64,000 nucleotides of DNA from DATFQI01 sp963831105 (GCA_963831105.1 CAWHOS010000010.1:186001-250000); one strand, 5' to 3'. Positions 17,871 through 28,158 are shown, counted from the stretch's first letter. The notes: a model not told the origin generated them from the letters alone. Made by a program: numbers and translations.

Positions 17871-19205
17871 ATGGGGGCGCTCGCAGACCTGGGTCGGGAC
17901 GCAGACGCTCGCCAGGAGCAGATCGTCTCCGTGCTCGTCGACGCCTTCGAGGACCTGATCGAGGCCGACCCGAAGGCGTTCCGGCGCAAGTTCCGCAAGA
18001 TGGCGGCCGACCCGTTCGCCTTCTACCGCGGCAGCGCGTGCCTGTTCTACGCCGACGTCGTCGACCTCGAGGACCGCTGGGCCGACGAGCGCACCAGCCG
18101 GGTGTGGATCCAGGGCGACCTGCACGCGGAGAACTACGGCACCTACATGGACTCGGCGGGGATCCTCGTCTTCGACGTCAACGACTTCGACGAGGCCTAC
18201 CTCGGGCACTTCACCTGGGACCTGAAGCGGATGGCCGCGAGCGTCGCGCTGCTCGGCTTCTCCAAGGCGCTCTCCGACGAGACGATCAGCGAGAGGATCG
18301 AGACCTACGCGGGCGCCTACCTCGAGCAGGTGCGCGCGTTCCACGAGGGCGACAAGGACGAGGAGTTCCGCCTGACGCTCGAGAACACGGAGGACGCGCT
18401 GCGCGGCGTGCTGCTGCGAGGCGCGGCTCGCGTCGCGGGTCGAGCTGCTCGACTCGATGACCGCGATCGAGGGCCACGAGCGCGGTCTTCACCGACGGCC
18501 CGGGCGTGCGGCGGCTCGACGACGACGAGGAGGCCGAGGTCCGCGAGGCGTACGACGCCTACCTCGACACGATCCCCGAGGTCAAGCGCCAGCACAGCGT
18601 GTCCTACGAGATCAAGGACATCGTCGGCCGCGCCGGCTTCGGGATCGGCAGCGCCGGGCTGCCCGCCTACAACCTGCTGATCGAGGGCCGCACGCAGGCG
18701 CTCGAGAACGACGTCGTGCTCTCGATGAAGCAGGGCAACATCGCGGCCCCGAGCCGCGTCGTCACCGACGAGGCGATCAGCCAGGCGCTTCGAGCACCCG
18801 GGGCACCGCACCGCGGTCTCGCAGCGCGCGCTGCAGGCGCACGCCGACCCGTGGCTGGGCTGGTGCGAGCTGCGCGGCAAGGGCCAGCTCGTCAAGGAGC
18901 TCTCGCCCTACGAGGCCGACCTCGACTGGGACGCGGTGTCCGAGCCGGACGAGATCATCCCGCTGCTGCGCTGGCTCGGGCAGGCGACGGCGAAGGTGCA
19001 CTGCGTCTCGGACGCGGGCTCCGACCAAGCGCTCGTGGAGTTCCAGACCGAGGAAGCGATCGTGGAGGCCGTCGGCGACGAGGGCGACGCGTTCGCCGCC
19101 GACCTCGCCGACTTCGGCGCGGCCTACGGCGAGCTCGCCCGCGACGATCACCGCCGCTTCGTGGATTCCTTCCGCAACGGGGCGATCCCCGGCCTGGACG
19201 TCTGA
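17871..19205 (+). CDS. DUF2252 family protein (three frameshifts)
   Basis: About 444 residues when repaired. The family signature is in the first segment: KFRKMAADPFAFYRGSA and WIQGDLHAENYGTYMDSAG, then FDVNDFDEAYLGHFTWDLKR, which resembles aminoglycoside-phosphotransferase-like kinases. The middle segment has YEIKDIVGRAGFGIGSAGL; the last has WCELRGKGQLVKELSPYEAD and KVHCVSDAGSDQ. The reading phase changes near 18422, 18482 and 18786; deleting one G, one G and one C restores a continuous protein, so sequence errors are likely. Function is unknown; a kinase-like fold is inferred from the GDLHxxN motif. Confidence 0.82.
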
Positions 19206-20850
19206 CGGCGCGCCGCGCGCCGTCGCGCCGCGCGCTTGGAGGCCGCGCGCCGCTGAGCGCGCAGCCGCTCCGCGCGCTCGCTGATCCGGACCTGGACGGT
19301 CTCCGCGCGCACGCCGAGCGGGCCGCTCGGGCCCTTGGCCGCGATCAGGACGCGGTAGCGCCCGCGCCGCCGCGGGGTCCACGGCACGGTGTAGCTGCCG
19401 CGCGAGACGCTCATGCTGCGCGTCAGCGCGACGCCCTCGGCGCTCGTGACGCGCACGCGCACCGAGGCGAGCTTGGACAGCGAGAACCGCAGCGCGGTGC
19501 CGCGCTCGGCGCGCAGCCGCGTCAGGCGGGCGAGGCGGATCCGCGGCGGCTCGCGCTCGTAGCGGGCGAAGCGCCGCTGGGCCGAGCAGTACGTGCGGCC
19601 GTCGGTGCGCCGGCAGAGGTTGCCGAGGAAGGTCTTGACGAGCTGGTGGTAGTTGAGCGTGGACTCGCGGCCGTTCTGCGAGTACAGCGACCAGGCGCCG
19701 GTGTCGAAGCCCGCGACGGCGGCGCGCGCCGCGCGCTCGCCGCGGCGGAACAGCGTGCCCGCGAGCCGCGAGCGGCCCAGCACGGAGAGGTCGCGCAGGC
19801 CGGTGATCGCCTGCAGGTCGCCGTTGAGGATGCGCAGCCCCGGCGAGAAGGAGTACATGAGGTAGTGGTCGCCGCCCGCCGCGGGGACGCGCACGCCGAC
19901 GGGCGGCGGCGCGCGGAACGCGCCCAGGGCGCGCACGGCGGTCGCGCGGTAGCGGCGCGCGCTTCGGGAAGACCTTCGCGGCGCGGGCGAGCGCCTGCAC
20001 GGCGGTGCCCTGCGTCATGCCGCTGATCCACGGCGGGGTGCCGCCGCCGAAGGAGAAGTAGTACTCCCAGGCGACGAAGCGGTCGCGCCGGGCGCCGAGC
20101 GCGGCGAGCCGGTCGACCGCGCGGCGCAGCGCCGCACGCGCGCAGCGGCCCTTGCGGCCGCCGCCCAGCGCCGCCGCCAGGTCGCGCTGCGCGCGCTTGC
20201 GCGGTTGGATGCAGACGCCGAGGCGCGCGTTCACGCGGCCCCAGCTCGCGAGCTGCTGGAGCTGCATGCCGCGGCCGGGGTAGTACTGGAAGATCGCGGG
20301 GTCGCGGCCGAAGGTCTCGCGGTGGCCGGGGCCGGGGAGCGCCGCGGCGCGCCAGAACTCGTCGTTGCGGCGCAGCGTGAGGAAGACGGGGGCGAAGCGC
20401 CCGGCGGTCAGGCGCCGGCTCGCGGCGAGCGCGTCGACGGAGCCGACGACCGCGCGCAGCTCGGCGCCGCGCACGCCGCCCAGCCGGGCGGCGCCGTCGC
20501 GCGCCCGCGCATAGATGTCGCGCAGCCGGTCGTGCTCGGCCCGGCCGATGTGGCGGGCGAGCAGCGCCCGGCGCAGGGCGCCCGCGACGGTGCGGGAGCG
20601 CTTGGCCTTCTCCAGCTCGGCGAGCCGCCAGCGCTCGAAGGCCTGCTCGCGCAGGGTGTCGCGGCGCAGGTAGCCGATCGCCAGCGACAGCGGCCGCTCG
20701 CGCGGGCCGCGTCGCGGTCGGCGGCGCCGCGGCGGGCGGGGAGGCCACGGCGGTGGCCGACGCGCGCGCCGCGACCTTCTGCGCCGCGGGCTCGCGGCCG
20801 CAGCCGGCGACGGCGAGCACGAGCAGCACGAGGGCGAGGCGGAGCCTCAT
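19148..20850 (-). CDS. D-glucuronyl C5-epimerase-like lipoprotein (two frameshifts)
   Basis: The N-terminus MRLRLALVLLVLAVAGCG is a lipoprotein signal with a VAGC lipobox. After an Ala/Pro-rich linker comes a helical repeat region and then the C5-epimerase C-terminal domain (PF06662-like): AIFQYYPGRGMQLQQLASWG, AWEYYFSFGGGTPPWISGM, YLMYSFSPGLRILNGDLQA and DTGAWSLYSQNGRESTLNYH. An Ig-like Arg-rich beta tail closes the protein. Phase changes near 20705 and 19955 are each repaired by removing one G/C. Homologues epimerise glucuronate units or act on (1-4)-linked glycans; here it is probably surface-anchored, and the substrate is unknown. Its 3' end overlaps DUF2252 by 58 bases. Confidence 0.78.
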
Positions 20851-20910
20851 GTCCGGATGATCGTCCAGCCGGCGGGCCGCCTTGACCGGGACGTCCGGGA
20901 CCGGACCGGG

Positions 20911-20916
20911 TACGGT
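20911..20916 (+). promoter_or_regulatory. Putative leaderless -10 box (TACGGT) of alpha/beta hydrolase gene
   Basis: TACGGT, 6 bases before GTG 20923. Confidence 0.4.
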
Positions 20917-20922
20917 GCGCGG

Positions 20923-21778
20923 GTGAGCCGCGAGCCCGAGCGCATCGACGTCCCCGTCGCCGGCGGCAACGCTCGCCGCCTACCGCTGGCCCGGTGACGG
21001 ACCCGTCGTGCTGGCGGCGCACGGGATCAGCTCCAACCACCGCACGTGGGGCGTCGTGGCCGCGGCGCTCGACGGCGCCGCGACGGTCGTCGCGCCGGAC
21101 CTACGCGGCCGCGGCCGCAGCAACGGGCTGCCCGGCCCGTACACGATCGCCCAGCACGCCGAGGACTGCGCCGCCGTGCTCGAGCACGTCGGCGCGCGCG
21201 ACGCGGTCGTGGCCGGCCACTCGATGGGCGGCTTCGTCGCCACCGCGCTCGCGACCCGTCATCCGGAGCGGGTGCGTGCGCTCGTGCTCGTCGACGGCGG
21301 CCCGCCGCTGCACGTCCCGCCCGGCGTCGACGTCGACGACGCGCTCGCCGCGACGCTCGGCCCGGCGATGCAGCGCCTCGACATGACGTTCGCCGACCGC
21401 GGCGAATACCGCGCCTTCTGGCAGCAGCACCCGTCGTTCGCCGGCATCTGGTCGGGCGAGGTCGACGCGCAGATCCAGCACGACCTGGAGGGCGAGGAGC
21501 CGGAGATGCGCTCCTCGTGCGTCAAGGAGGCGGTGCGGGTCAACGGGCGCGAGCTGCTCGCCGACGAGGCGGTGCGGGCCGCGGTGCGCGACGTCGCCTG
21601 CCCGGCGGTGATGCTGTGGGCGCCGCGCGGGATGGTCGACGAGCCGCCCGGCCTGTACTCGGAGGACCGCCTCGACGGGATCGAGCACGAGCTGGTGGCC
21701 GACACCAACCACTACTCGATCCTGCTCGGCGCGCCGGGCGCGAAGCGCGTCGCCGCGGCGATCAGACGCGCGCTCTGA
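20923..21778 (+). CDS. Alpha/beta hydrolase (frameshift near 20971)
   Basis: About 284 residues after repair. It starts at GTG 20923 (SREPERIDVPVAGGN) and then needs one G removed near 20971 to continue LAAYRWPGDGPVVLAAHGIS. The oxyanion HG is at AAHGISSNHRTWG, the nucleophile elbow is GHSMGGF, the acid is probably the Asp in APRGMVDEPPGL or nearby, and the histidine is in DTNHYSILLG. A small soluble hydrolase of the haloperoxidase/esterase type; substrate unknown. Starting at 21008 instead would lose the first beta strands. Convergent with the cyclopropane synthase (17-base overlap). Confidence 0.82.
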
Positions 21779-22952
21779 CCTGGTAGACCGAGGTGAAGCC
21801 GGACTCGAAGCCGCGCCGCGCGGCGCGCAGGTAGAGCCGCCAGACGCGCACGCGCTCGGGCCCGGCGAGCCGCGTCGCCTCGTCGATGCGCTCGTCGAGC
21901 CGGCGCGCCCAGTGGCGCAGCGTCTCCGCGTAGTCGGGCGCGAGGCCCTCCACGTGGTCGATCGTCACCCCGGTCTTCTCGAACGCGGAGACGATCCGCG
22001 AGAGGTGCAGCGGCGCCGCGTCGGGGAACACGAAGCGCTCGGAGAACGGCCCCGCCTCGGGGTCGCCGTGGCGCAGGCGCGCGATGCCGTGGTTGAGCAG
22101 CACGCCGCCCGGCTCGAGCGCGTCGACGATGTGACGGGCGTACGCGTCGATGTTGACGGCGCCGACGTGCTCGACCATGCCGATCGAGGCGACGCGGTCG
22201 AAGCGCTCGCCGCCGAGCTCGCGGTAGTCCTGGACGCGGATGTCCACGCGGTCGGCGACGCCGGCCTCGCGGGCCCGCTCGCGGGCGCGCTGCGCCTGCG
22301 GCTCGGAGAGCGTGATGCCCGTGACGTGCGCGCCGTGGCGCGTCGCGGCGTGCACCGCGAAGCTGCCCCAGCCGCAGCCGACGTCGAGCACGCGCATGCC
22401 GGGCTCGAGCCCGAGCTTCGTGCAGACCATCTCGAGCTTGGCCTCCTGCGCCTCCTCGAGCGTCGTCGCGCCGCGCGAGAAGACCGCGCACGAGTAGGTC
22501 ATCGACTCGCCGAGGAAGAGCTCGAAGAACTCGTTGGAGACGTCGTAGTGGTGGCGGACGGAGCGGCGGTCGCGCGCGACGCTGTGGCGGCGGCCGCGCG
22601 GGCGCAGCTCGGCGTCGGGCACGTGCGGGACGGAGCCCAGCGCGCCCGCGCGAACGGCCGCGGCGGCGATCCGCGCGCGCTCGCGCAGCTCGATCGGCGG
22701 CGGGCTCCAGGTGTCCAGCAGCGCGAGCGCGGCCTCGACGTCGTCGACCTCGAGCGCGCCGGAGACGTAGGCGCGGCCGACGCCGAGCTGGCCGGGCGCG
22801 CGCAGCACGTGGCCGAGCGCCTGCGGGCTGCGCAGGGAGAACGTCGGGCCGCCGTCCGTGGACGCCACGGCCGTGCCGTCCCACAGCTCGACGCGGAACG
22901 GCCGCTCGGGAAGGGCGCCCTCGAGCGCCTCGCGCAGCGCGGCGGTGCTCAA
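21762..22952 (-). CDS. Cyclopropane-fatty-acyl-phospholipid synthase family methyltransferase
   Basis: 396 residues, matching CFA synthases. It transfers a methylene group from S-adenosylmethionine to a double bond in a lipid acyl chain. Motifs: HHYDVSNEFFELFLGESMTY (lipid/SAM entry), the SAM loop VLDVGCGWGSFA, ASIGMVEHVG, and the C-terminal GFTSVYQVRA. The TTG start overlaps the TGA of the desaturase gene (TTGA), so the two are co-translated: the desaturase makes the double bond that this enzyme modifies. Cytoplasmic, membrane-associated. Confidence 0.92.
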   Translation of the reverse strand: MSTAALREALEGALPERPFRVELWDGTAVASTDGGPTFSLRSPQALGHVLRAPGQLGVGRAYVSGALEVDDVEAALALLDTWSPPPIELRERARIAAAAVRAGALGSVPHVPDAELRPRGRRHSVARDRRSVRHHYDVSNEFFELFLGESMTYSCAVFSRGATTLEEAQEAKLEMVCTKLGLEPGMRVLDVGCGWGSFAVHAATRHGAHVTGITLSEPQAQRARERAREAGVADRVDIRVQDYRELGGERFDRVASIGMVEHVGAVNIDAYARHIVDALEPGGVLLNHGIARLRHGDPEAGPFSERFVFPDAAPLHLSRIVSAFEKTGVTIDHVEGLAPDYAETLRHWARRLDERIDEATRLAGPERVRVWRLYLRAARRGFESGFTSVYQVRARV

Positions 22953-23888
22953 GACACCGCGCGCTTGGCCTGACGTTCGGGGCTGACGCGCACGACGTCC
23001 CAGGCGAGGCCCAGCTTCTCGAGCAGGCGGATGACCATCGCCGAGGTGTCGATCTGCCAGCGGCGCATGCCGTGCTCGGCCGAGGTCGGGAAGGCGTGGT
23101 GGTTGTTGTGCCATGACTCTCCGAAGGAGGGGATCGCCAGCCACAGCAGGTTCCGCGACTCGTCCTTCGTCTCGAACTGACGGCGCCCGAAGAAGTGGCA
23201 CAGCGAGTTGATCGAGTAGGTCACGTGGTGCAGGACCAGCATGCGAACGGCCCCACCCCACAACAGTCCGGTGAGAGCGGTGTGAAGGGAGCCGCCGATG
23301 ACCCAGCCGAGCGCGAACGCTGCGACGAGCCCGCCGATCGCCCAGGCGAAGAACCACTTGTTGACCCAGCGGATCGTCGGGTCGGCGAGCAGGTCGGGCG
23401 CGTAGCGCTCGTGATTGCCGCGCTCCGTGTGGATGAACAGCCAGCCGACGTGGGCGTGCAGCAGGCCGCGCAGCGCGCCCTTGAGCCCGTGGCCGTGGTC
23501 GACGTGCGGGCTGTGCGGGTCGCCGGGTGCGTCGGAGAACGCGTGGTGCTTGCGGTGGTCGGCGACCCAGGAGATGACCGGGCCCTCGATCGCGGCCGAC
23601 CCGAGGATCGCCAACGTGGCGCGCACCCCCTTCGTCGTCTTGAACGCGCGGTGGGTGAGCAGGCGGTGGAAGCCGACGGTGATGCCGAGGCCGGTGCCCG
23701 ACGTACATGATCGCGAACACGACGAGGTCGCTCCAGAACAGGAAGTCGGCCCAGACCTGCCACGCGACCACGAACAGGCCGATGATCGGCAGTGCGGTGA
23801 TCAGCCCGGTGAGGAACCGGTCGAGCCCCTCGTTGGAGACGGGCTGGACGTCCTCAGGGCCGGGTCTGGGTATCTGGGTGGCAGTCAC
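22949..23888 (-). CDS. Fatty acid (acyl-CoA/lipid) desaturase (frameshift near 23697)
   Basis: About 312 residues after repair. A membrane di-iron desaturase with all three histidine boxes: HRLLTH, HRKHH and HNNHH. There are hydrophobic segments before and between boxes. The N-terminal 60 residues (MTATQIPRPGPEDVQPVSN onward) are in one phase and the rest in another; deleting one G in a GGG near 23697 joins IMYV to GTGLGITVGFHRLL. Delta-9-type desaturation is likely from the box pattern. First gene of an operon with the cyclopropane synthase. Confidence 0.88.
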
Positions 23889-23896
23889 GGGTCAGG

Positions 23897-23904
23897 AATA
23901 TAAG
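23897..23904. promoter_or_regulatory. Overlapping divergent -10 boxes of the lipid gene block
   Basis: In the 42-base gap between desaturase (minus) and acyl-CoA ligase (plus), AATATAAG holds TATATT on the minus strand, 8 bases before GTG 23888 (leaderless), and TATAAG on the plus strand, which gives the ligase a short leader with AAGGAGAG before ATG 23931. The two boxes share bases, so the promoters should compete. Confidence 0.55.
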
Positions 23905-23930
23905 CTCGCAGGCCCGAGGGAAGGAGAGTC

Positions 23931-25541
23931 ATGCAGGGCCAGATGCAGTCTTACCCTCTCACGCTCGTCCATCCCTTCGAGCGTGCGGAGAGGTTGTTCA
24001 GCGACAAGCCGATCGTCTCGGCCACCCCCACCGGCATACAGCGTACGACCTACGGGGAGTGGGCCGAGCGAACGCGCCGCCTCGGCGGGGTGCTCGACGC
24101 CCTGGGGATCTCCGCCGACGGGCGCGTGGGCACCTTCGCGTGGAACTCGGCGCGCCACCTCGAGCTCTACTTCGGCGCGCCCTGCACCGGTCGCGTGCTG
24201 CACACGCTCAACATCCGGCTGTTCCCCGAGCAGCTGCGCTTCGTCGCCGACGACGCCGAGGACGAGGTGATCTTCGCCGACCGCTCGCTGCTGAAGCTGC
24301 TGTGGCCGCTGATCGACGAGCTGCCGACGGTCAAGCACGTCGTCGTGATGGACGACGGCGTCGAGGACGAGATCCCCGACGACGAGCGGATCCGCGACTA
24401 CGAGTCGCTGCTCGCCGAGGCCGAGCCGGTCGAGTTCCGGGTCGAGGACGAGAACAGCGCCGCGGCGATGTGTTACACGAGCGGCACCACCGGCAACCCG
24501 AAGGGCGTCGTCTACTCGCACCGCTCGAGCGTCCTGCACTGCATGAGCTCGATGTTCGCCGACACGCTCGCGGTCTCCGAGGCCGACGTGATCCTGCCGG
24601 TCGTGCCGATGTTCCACGCCAACGCGTGGGGGCTCGCGCAGGCCGGCGTGCTGGCCGGCTCGACGTTCGTGATGCCCGGCCCCGATCTCTCGCCGAAGGC
24701 GATCGCGGACCTGATGGAGTCCGAGAAGGTGACGTTCGCCGCTGGCGTCCCGACGATCTGGATGGGCGTGCTCGACGAGCTCGACGGGCGCGATCTCTCC
24801 TCGCTGACCCGGATCCTGTGCGGCGGCTCGGCCGTCCCGAAGTCGCTCTCGGAGGCCTACCGCGAGAAGATCGGCGTGCCGATGACGCAGGGCTGGGGCA
24901 TGACGGAGACGAGCCCGCTCGGCTCCGTGAGCTACATCAAGAGCTCGCTGCGCGAGCGCTCCGAGGAGGAGCTGGCCGACGTCCGCGCGCTGCAGGGGCT
25001 CCCTTCGCCGCTCGTCGAGATCCGCATCGCGGACCCCGACACCGAGGAGGCGCAGCCGTGGGACGGCGAGTCGCGCGGCGAGGTCCAGTGCGCGGGCCCG
25101 TGGATCGCCTCGGGCTACTTCGGCGGCGCCGGCGAGGCGCAGTTCACCGACGACGGCTGGCTGCGCACGGGCGACGTCGGCGTGATCACGCCCGAGGGCT
25201 ACGTCAAGCTCGTCGACCGCACGAAGGACCTCGTGAAGTCCGGCGGCGAGTGGATCTCCTCCGTCGAGCTCGAGAACGAGATCATGGCCCACCCGCAGGT
25301 CAAGGAGGCGGCCGTGATCGGCATACGCGACGACAAGTGGGGCGAGCGGCCGCTCGCGTGCGTGGTGCCCGAGGAGGGGGCGGAGCTCGACGCGGAGGCC
25401 ATCCGCGGCTTCCTGGAGGGCCGCGTCGCGAAGTGGTGGATCCCCGAGTCGTTCGAGTTCATCGACGAGGTCCCCAAGACGTCGGTCGGCAAGTTCTCCA
25501 AGAAGACCCTGCGCGAGCAGTTCTCGGAGGTGGCCACCTAG
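23931..25541 (+). CDS. Fatty-acid-CoA ligase (AMP-forming)
   Basis: 536 residues. ANL-superfamily enzyme: fatty acid + ATP + CoA gives acyl-CoA + AMP + PPi. The P-loop-like motif is CYTSGTTGNPKGVVYSHRS (about 181-199), with QGWGMTETSPLG (A5), GWLRTGDVG (A7), VDRTKDLVKSGGEWISSVE (A8) and the A10 lysine in TSVGKFSKKTL. Resembles medium/long-chain FadD. Strong AAGGAGAG Shine-Dalgarno. Divergent from the desaturase operon and followed without gap by two redox genes. Confidence 0.93.
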   Translation: MQGQMQSYPLTLVHPFERAERLFSDKPIVSATPTGIQRTTYGEWAERTRRLGGVLDALGISADGRVGTFAWNSARHLELYFGAPCTGRVLHTLNIRLFPEQLRFVADDAEDEVIFADRSLLKLLWPLIDELPTVKHVVVMDDGVEDEIPDDERIRDYESLLAEAEPVEFRVEDENSAAAMCYTSGTTGNPKGVVYSHRSSVLHCMSSMFADTLAVSEADVILPVVPMFHANAWGLAQAGVLAGSTFVMPGPDLSPKAIADLMESEKVTFAAGVPTIWMGVLDELDGRDLSSLTRILCGGSAVPKSLSEAYREKIGVPMTQGWGMTETSPLGSVSYIKSSLRERSEEELADVRALQGLPSPLVEIRIADPDTEEAQPWDGESRGEVQCAGPWIASGYFGGAGEAQFTDDGWLRTGDVGVITPEGYVKLVDRTKDLVKSGGEWISSVELENEIMAHPQVKEAAVIGIRDDKWGERPLACVVPEEGAELDAEAIRGFLEGRVAKWWIPESFEFIDEVPKTSVGKFSKKTLREQFSEVAT

Positions 25542-26594
25542 TGGAGACAGCAGGGATCTCGAAGGAGGAGCTGCAGCTCGCGGCGCGCAACCACGGCATG
25601 CCGCTCGAGGCCCTGCGCTGGGACGTGACGCCCCTGGGGCTGCACTACCTGCTGACCCACTACGACATCCCGGCCGTGGACGCGGTGTCGTGGCGCCTGG
25701 AGGTCGGCGGACGCGTCGACCGCGCGCTGTCGCTCTCGCTCGAGGACCTCCGCGGCGCGGCCGGCCGTGACGCGCGCGGTCACGATGGAGTGCGCGGGCA
25801 ACGGGCGCGCGCGGCTGGAGCCGCACATCGTCTCGCAGCCGTGGCTGCTGGAGGCGGTCGGCACCGCCGAGTGGACGGGCGTGCCGGTCGCCGACCTGCT
25901 CTACGAGGCGGGCGTCGCCGGCGACGCGGTCGAGATCCTCTTCACCGGGCTGGACCGCGGCGTCGAGGGCGGAGTCGAGCAGGCCTACCAGCGCAGCCTC
26001 ACGCTCGCCGAGGTCGGCGACGGACCGCTGCTCGCCTACGCGATCAACGGCGAGCCGCTGCCGCCGCAGCACGGCTTCCCGCTGCGGCTGGTCGTGCCGG
26101 GCTGGTACGGGATGACGAGCGTCAAGTGGCTGGCGCGGATCGACGCGATCGCGGAGCCGTTCGACGGCTACCAGCAGACCACGGGCTACCGGATCCGCGC
26201 GCACGAGGACGATCCCGGCACGCCGGTCACGCGGATCATGCCGCGGGCGCTGATGGTCCCGCCCGGGATCCCGGACTTCATGACGCGGAGGCGGTTCGTC
26301 GCGGCGGGGCCGTGCGAGCTGCGCGGGCGCGCGTGGTCGGGCTGGGGCGCGATCGAGGCGGTGGAGGTCTCGACCGACGGCGGCGGCTCGTGGGCGGAGG
26401 CCGGCCTCGGGCCCGAGCCGGAGCTCGGCGCGTGGCGCTCGTGGACGTTCGCGTGGGACGCGGAGGCGGGCGAGCACGAGCTGTGCTGCCGCGCGCGCGA
26501 CGCGGCCGGCAACGCGCAGCCCGTCGACGCGGACTGGAACGTCGGCGGCTACGCGAACACGTCGGTCCAGCGCGTGCCGGTCACCGTCGCGTGA
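25541..26594 (+). CDS. Sulfite-oxidase-like molybdopterin protein (frameshift near 25755)
   Basis: About 350 residues after repair. The Mo-ligating cysteine is in TMECAGNGRARLEP; other family landmarks are WTGVPVADLL, YAINGEPLPPQHGFPLRLVV, WYGMTSVKWL and the dimerisation domain with VEVSTDGGGSW. The first 70 residues are in one phase (ISKEELQLAARNHGMPLEAL) and the rest in another; removing one G near 25755 gives LRARPAVTRAVTMECAGN. GTG start shares a base with the stop of the ligase gene. There is no signal peptide, unusual for exported sulfite oxidases, so a cytoplasmic role is possible. Substrate unknown. Confidence 0.85.
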
Positions 26595-27739
26595 GCGGCC
26601 GCCGCGGCGCGCCAGACGGCCCCTCGGCGGACCGGCTCGCGGAGCAGGCGCGCGCCTTCGTGCGCGACACCGTGCTGCCCGATGTCGAGGCGTGGGACCG
26701 CGCCGACGACCTCCCGCACGCGGTGCTGCGCGAGCTCGTCGCGCTCGGCGTCACGGGCGCGCTCGTGCCGCGCGCGTACGGCGGCGGCGGGCTCGGGATG
26801 GCCGAGCTGGCGCCGGTCTGGCGGGCGCTCTCGCACGGCTGGATCTCGCTCACGGGCGCGATCAACCCGACCGGGCTCGCCACCGCGCTGCTGGTCCGCC
26901 ACGGGACCGACGCGCAGCGGGAGCGCTGGCTGCCCGGCATCGCGCGCGGCGCGGTGCTGGCGTCGTTCTCGATCACGGAGCCGCAGGCGGGCAGCGACCT
27001 CGGCCGGATCGAGACGTCGGCGACGCCGCGCGCCGGCGGCGGGCTCGTGCTCGAGGGCGAGAAGCGCTGGGTCGCGGGCGGCGTGTCCTCCGAGGTCGTG
27101 TTCCTGCTCGCGGAGGTCGACGGCGCGCCGTCGTGCGTCGTGCTCCCGGACGACGGGCGCGGCAGCGCGACGTGGGAGGTCGACGAGCTCGACAAGGTCG
27201 GCTACCGCGGCGTCGAGTCGGCGGCCTACCGCTTCCACGCCCACGCGGCGGCCGGGGCCGAGGTGCTCGGCGACGCGCCGGGCGAGGGCGCGCGCCAGAT
27301 GCTCGACGCGCTCGACGTCGGACGCGTGAACGTGGCCTGCCGCGCGCTCGGGATCCTCGACCGCTGCCTCGCCTGCGCGCTCGAGGAGTCGACGACGCGC
27401 GAGGTCGGAGGAGCCCTGCTCGGCGAGCACACGCACGCGCAGCTGCGGATCGGCGAGCTGGTCGTGCGGCGCGCCGCGGTCGAGGCGATCGTCGACCGCG
27501 CGGCGGCCGCCGTCGACGCGGGCGCCGACGACGCGCGCGAGCTCTCTACCGCGGCGAAGATCCACGCGTCCGACGCCGCGGTCTGGGCCGTCGACGTCGC
27601 CTCGCGGCTGGCGGCGTCACGCTCATACGCTGCCGGCGACGAGCTCGCCCGCCTGCGCCGCGACGCCCCGCAGACGCAGATCGGCGAGGGCGCCAACGAC
27701 GCGCTGCTGATGGCGCTCGCGCGCCCGCTGCTGCGCTAG
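26591..27739 (+). CDS. Acyl-CoA dehydrogenase
   Basis: 382 residues, typical for the family. FAD enzyme for alpha,beta-dehydrogenation of an acyl-CoA. Motifs: SITEPQAGSDLGRIET (FAD/acyl loop), EGEKRWVAGG, GRVNVACRALGILDRCL, and a C-terminal QIGEGANDALLMALARPL, where the Glu lies near the usual catalytic base region. GTG start overlaps the TGA of the molybdoprotein gene (GTGA). With the ligase it could form an activation-oxidation route for a fatty or branched acid. Ends in a CTAG shared with the convergent GFA gene. Confidence 0.9.
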   Translation: MSGRRGAPDGPSADRLAEQARAFVRDTVLPDVEAWDRADDLPHAVLRELVALGVTGALVPRAYGGGGLGMAELAPVWRALSHGWISLTGAINPTGLATALLVRHGTDAQRERWLPGIARGAVLASFSITEPQAGSDLGRIETSATPRAGGGLVLEGEKRWVAGGVSSEVVFLLAEVDGAPSCVVLPDDGRGSATWEVDELDKVGYRGVESAAYRFHAHAAAGAEVLGDAPGEGARQMLDALDVGRVNVACRALGILDRCLACALEESTTREVGGALLGEHTHAQLRIGELVVRRAAVEAIVDRAAAAVDAGADDARELSTAAKIHASDAAVWAVDVASRLAASRSYAAGDELARLRRDAPQTQIGEGANDALLMALARPLLR

Positions 27740-28152
27740 CCGCGCCCGCGCTCGAAGCGGGGCAGGCCGTCGTCGGGGATCGCCTCCCAGTCCGGCGCGG
27801 AGGAGACCCACGTGTGCCATTCGGGACGGATGCCGGGGTCGTCGTCGACGGCACCGAGCCGGACGACCACGAACGGACCGTCCTCGCGGCCGCCGGTGAC
27901 TTGGCCGCCGCACTCGCCGCAGAAGGACTTCGGCAGGCCGTCCTCCGGCGCCCACGTGCGGACGGCGTCCTCGCCGGCGGTGAAGCGGAACCCGTCGGAG
28001 GACACGATCGCGTTCTCGGTCCAGAGCGCGCCGCTGCGGCGCTGGCAGCGCTTGCAGTGGCAGTAGCCGGCGGTGTCGAACGGCTTGGTGACCTCGAAGC
28101 GCACGGTCCCGCAGGCGCACGCGCCGGTCAGCGGTTCTTCGCGAGAGGGCAT
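27736..28152 (-). CDS. GFA family zinc protein (CENP-V/formaldehyde-activating type)
   Basis: 138 residues. Zinc-binding cysteines appear in GACACGTVRFEV, GYCHCKRCQRRSGAL and FCGECGGQVTG, the standard CxC-CxxC-CxxC set of the GFA fold. Family members include a glutathione-formaldehyde activating enzyme, but most, including this one, have no proven reaction. ATG start with TAGTCT 6 bases upstream. Confidence 0.9.
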   Translation of the reverse strand: MPSREEPLTGACACGTVRFEVTKPFDTAGYCHCKRCQRRSGALWTENAIVSSDGFRFTAGEDAVRTWAPEDGLPKSFCGECGGQVTGGREDGPFVVVRLGAVDDDPGIRPEWHTWVSSAPDWEAIPDDGLPRFERGRG

Positions 28153-28158
28153 GCCGGG

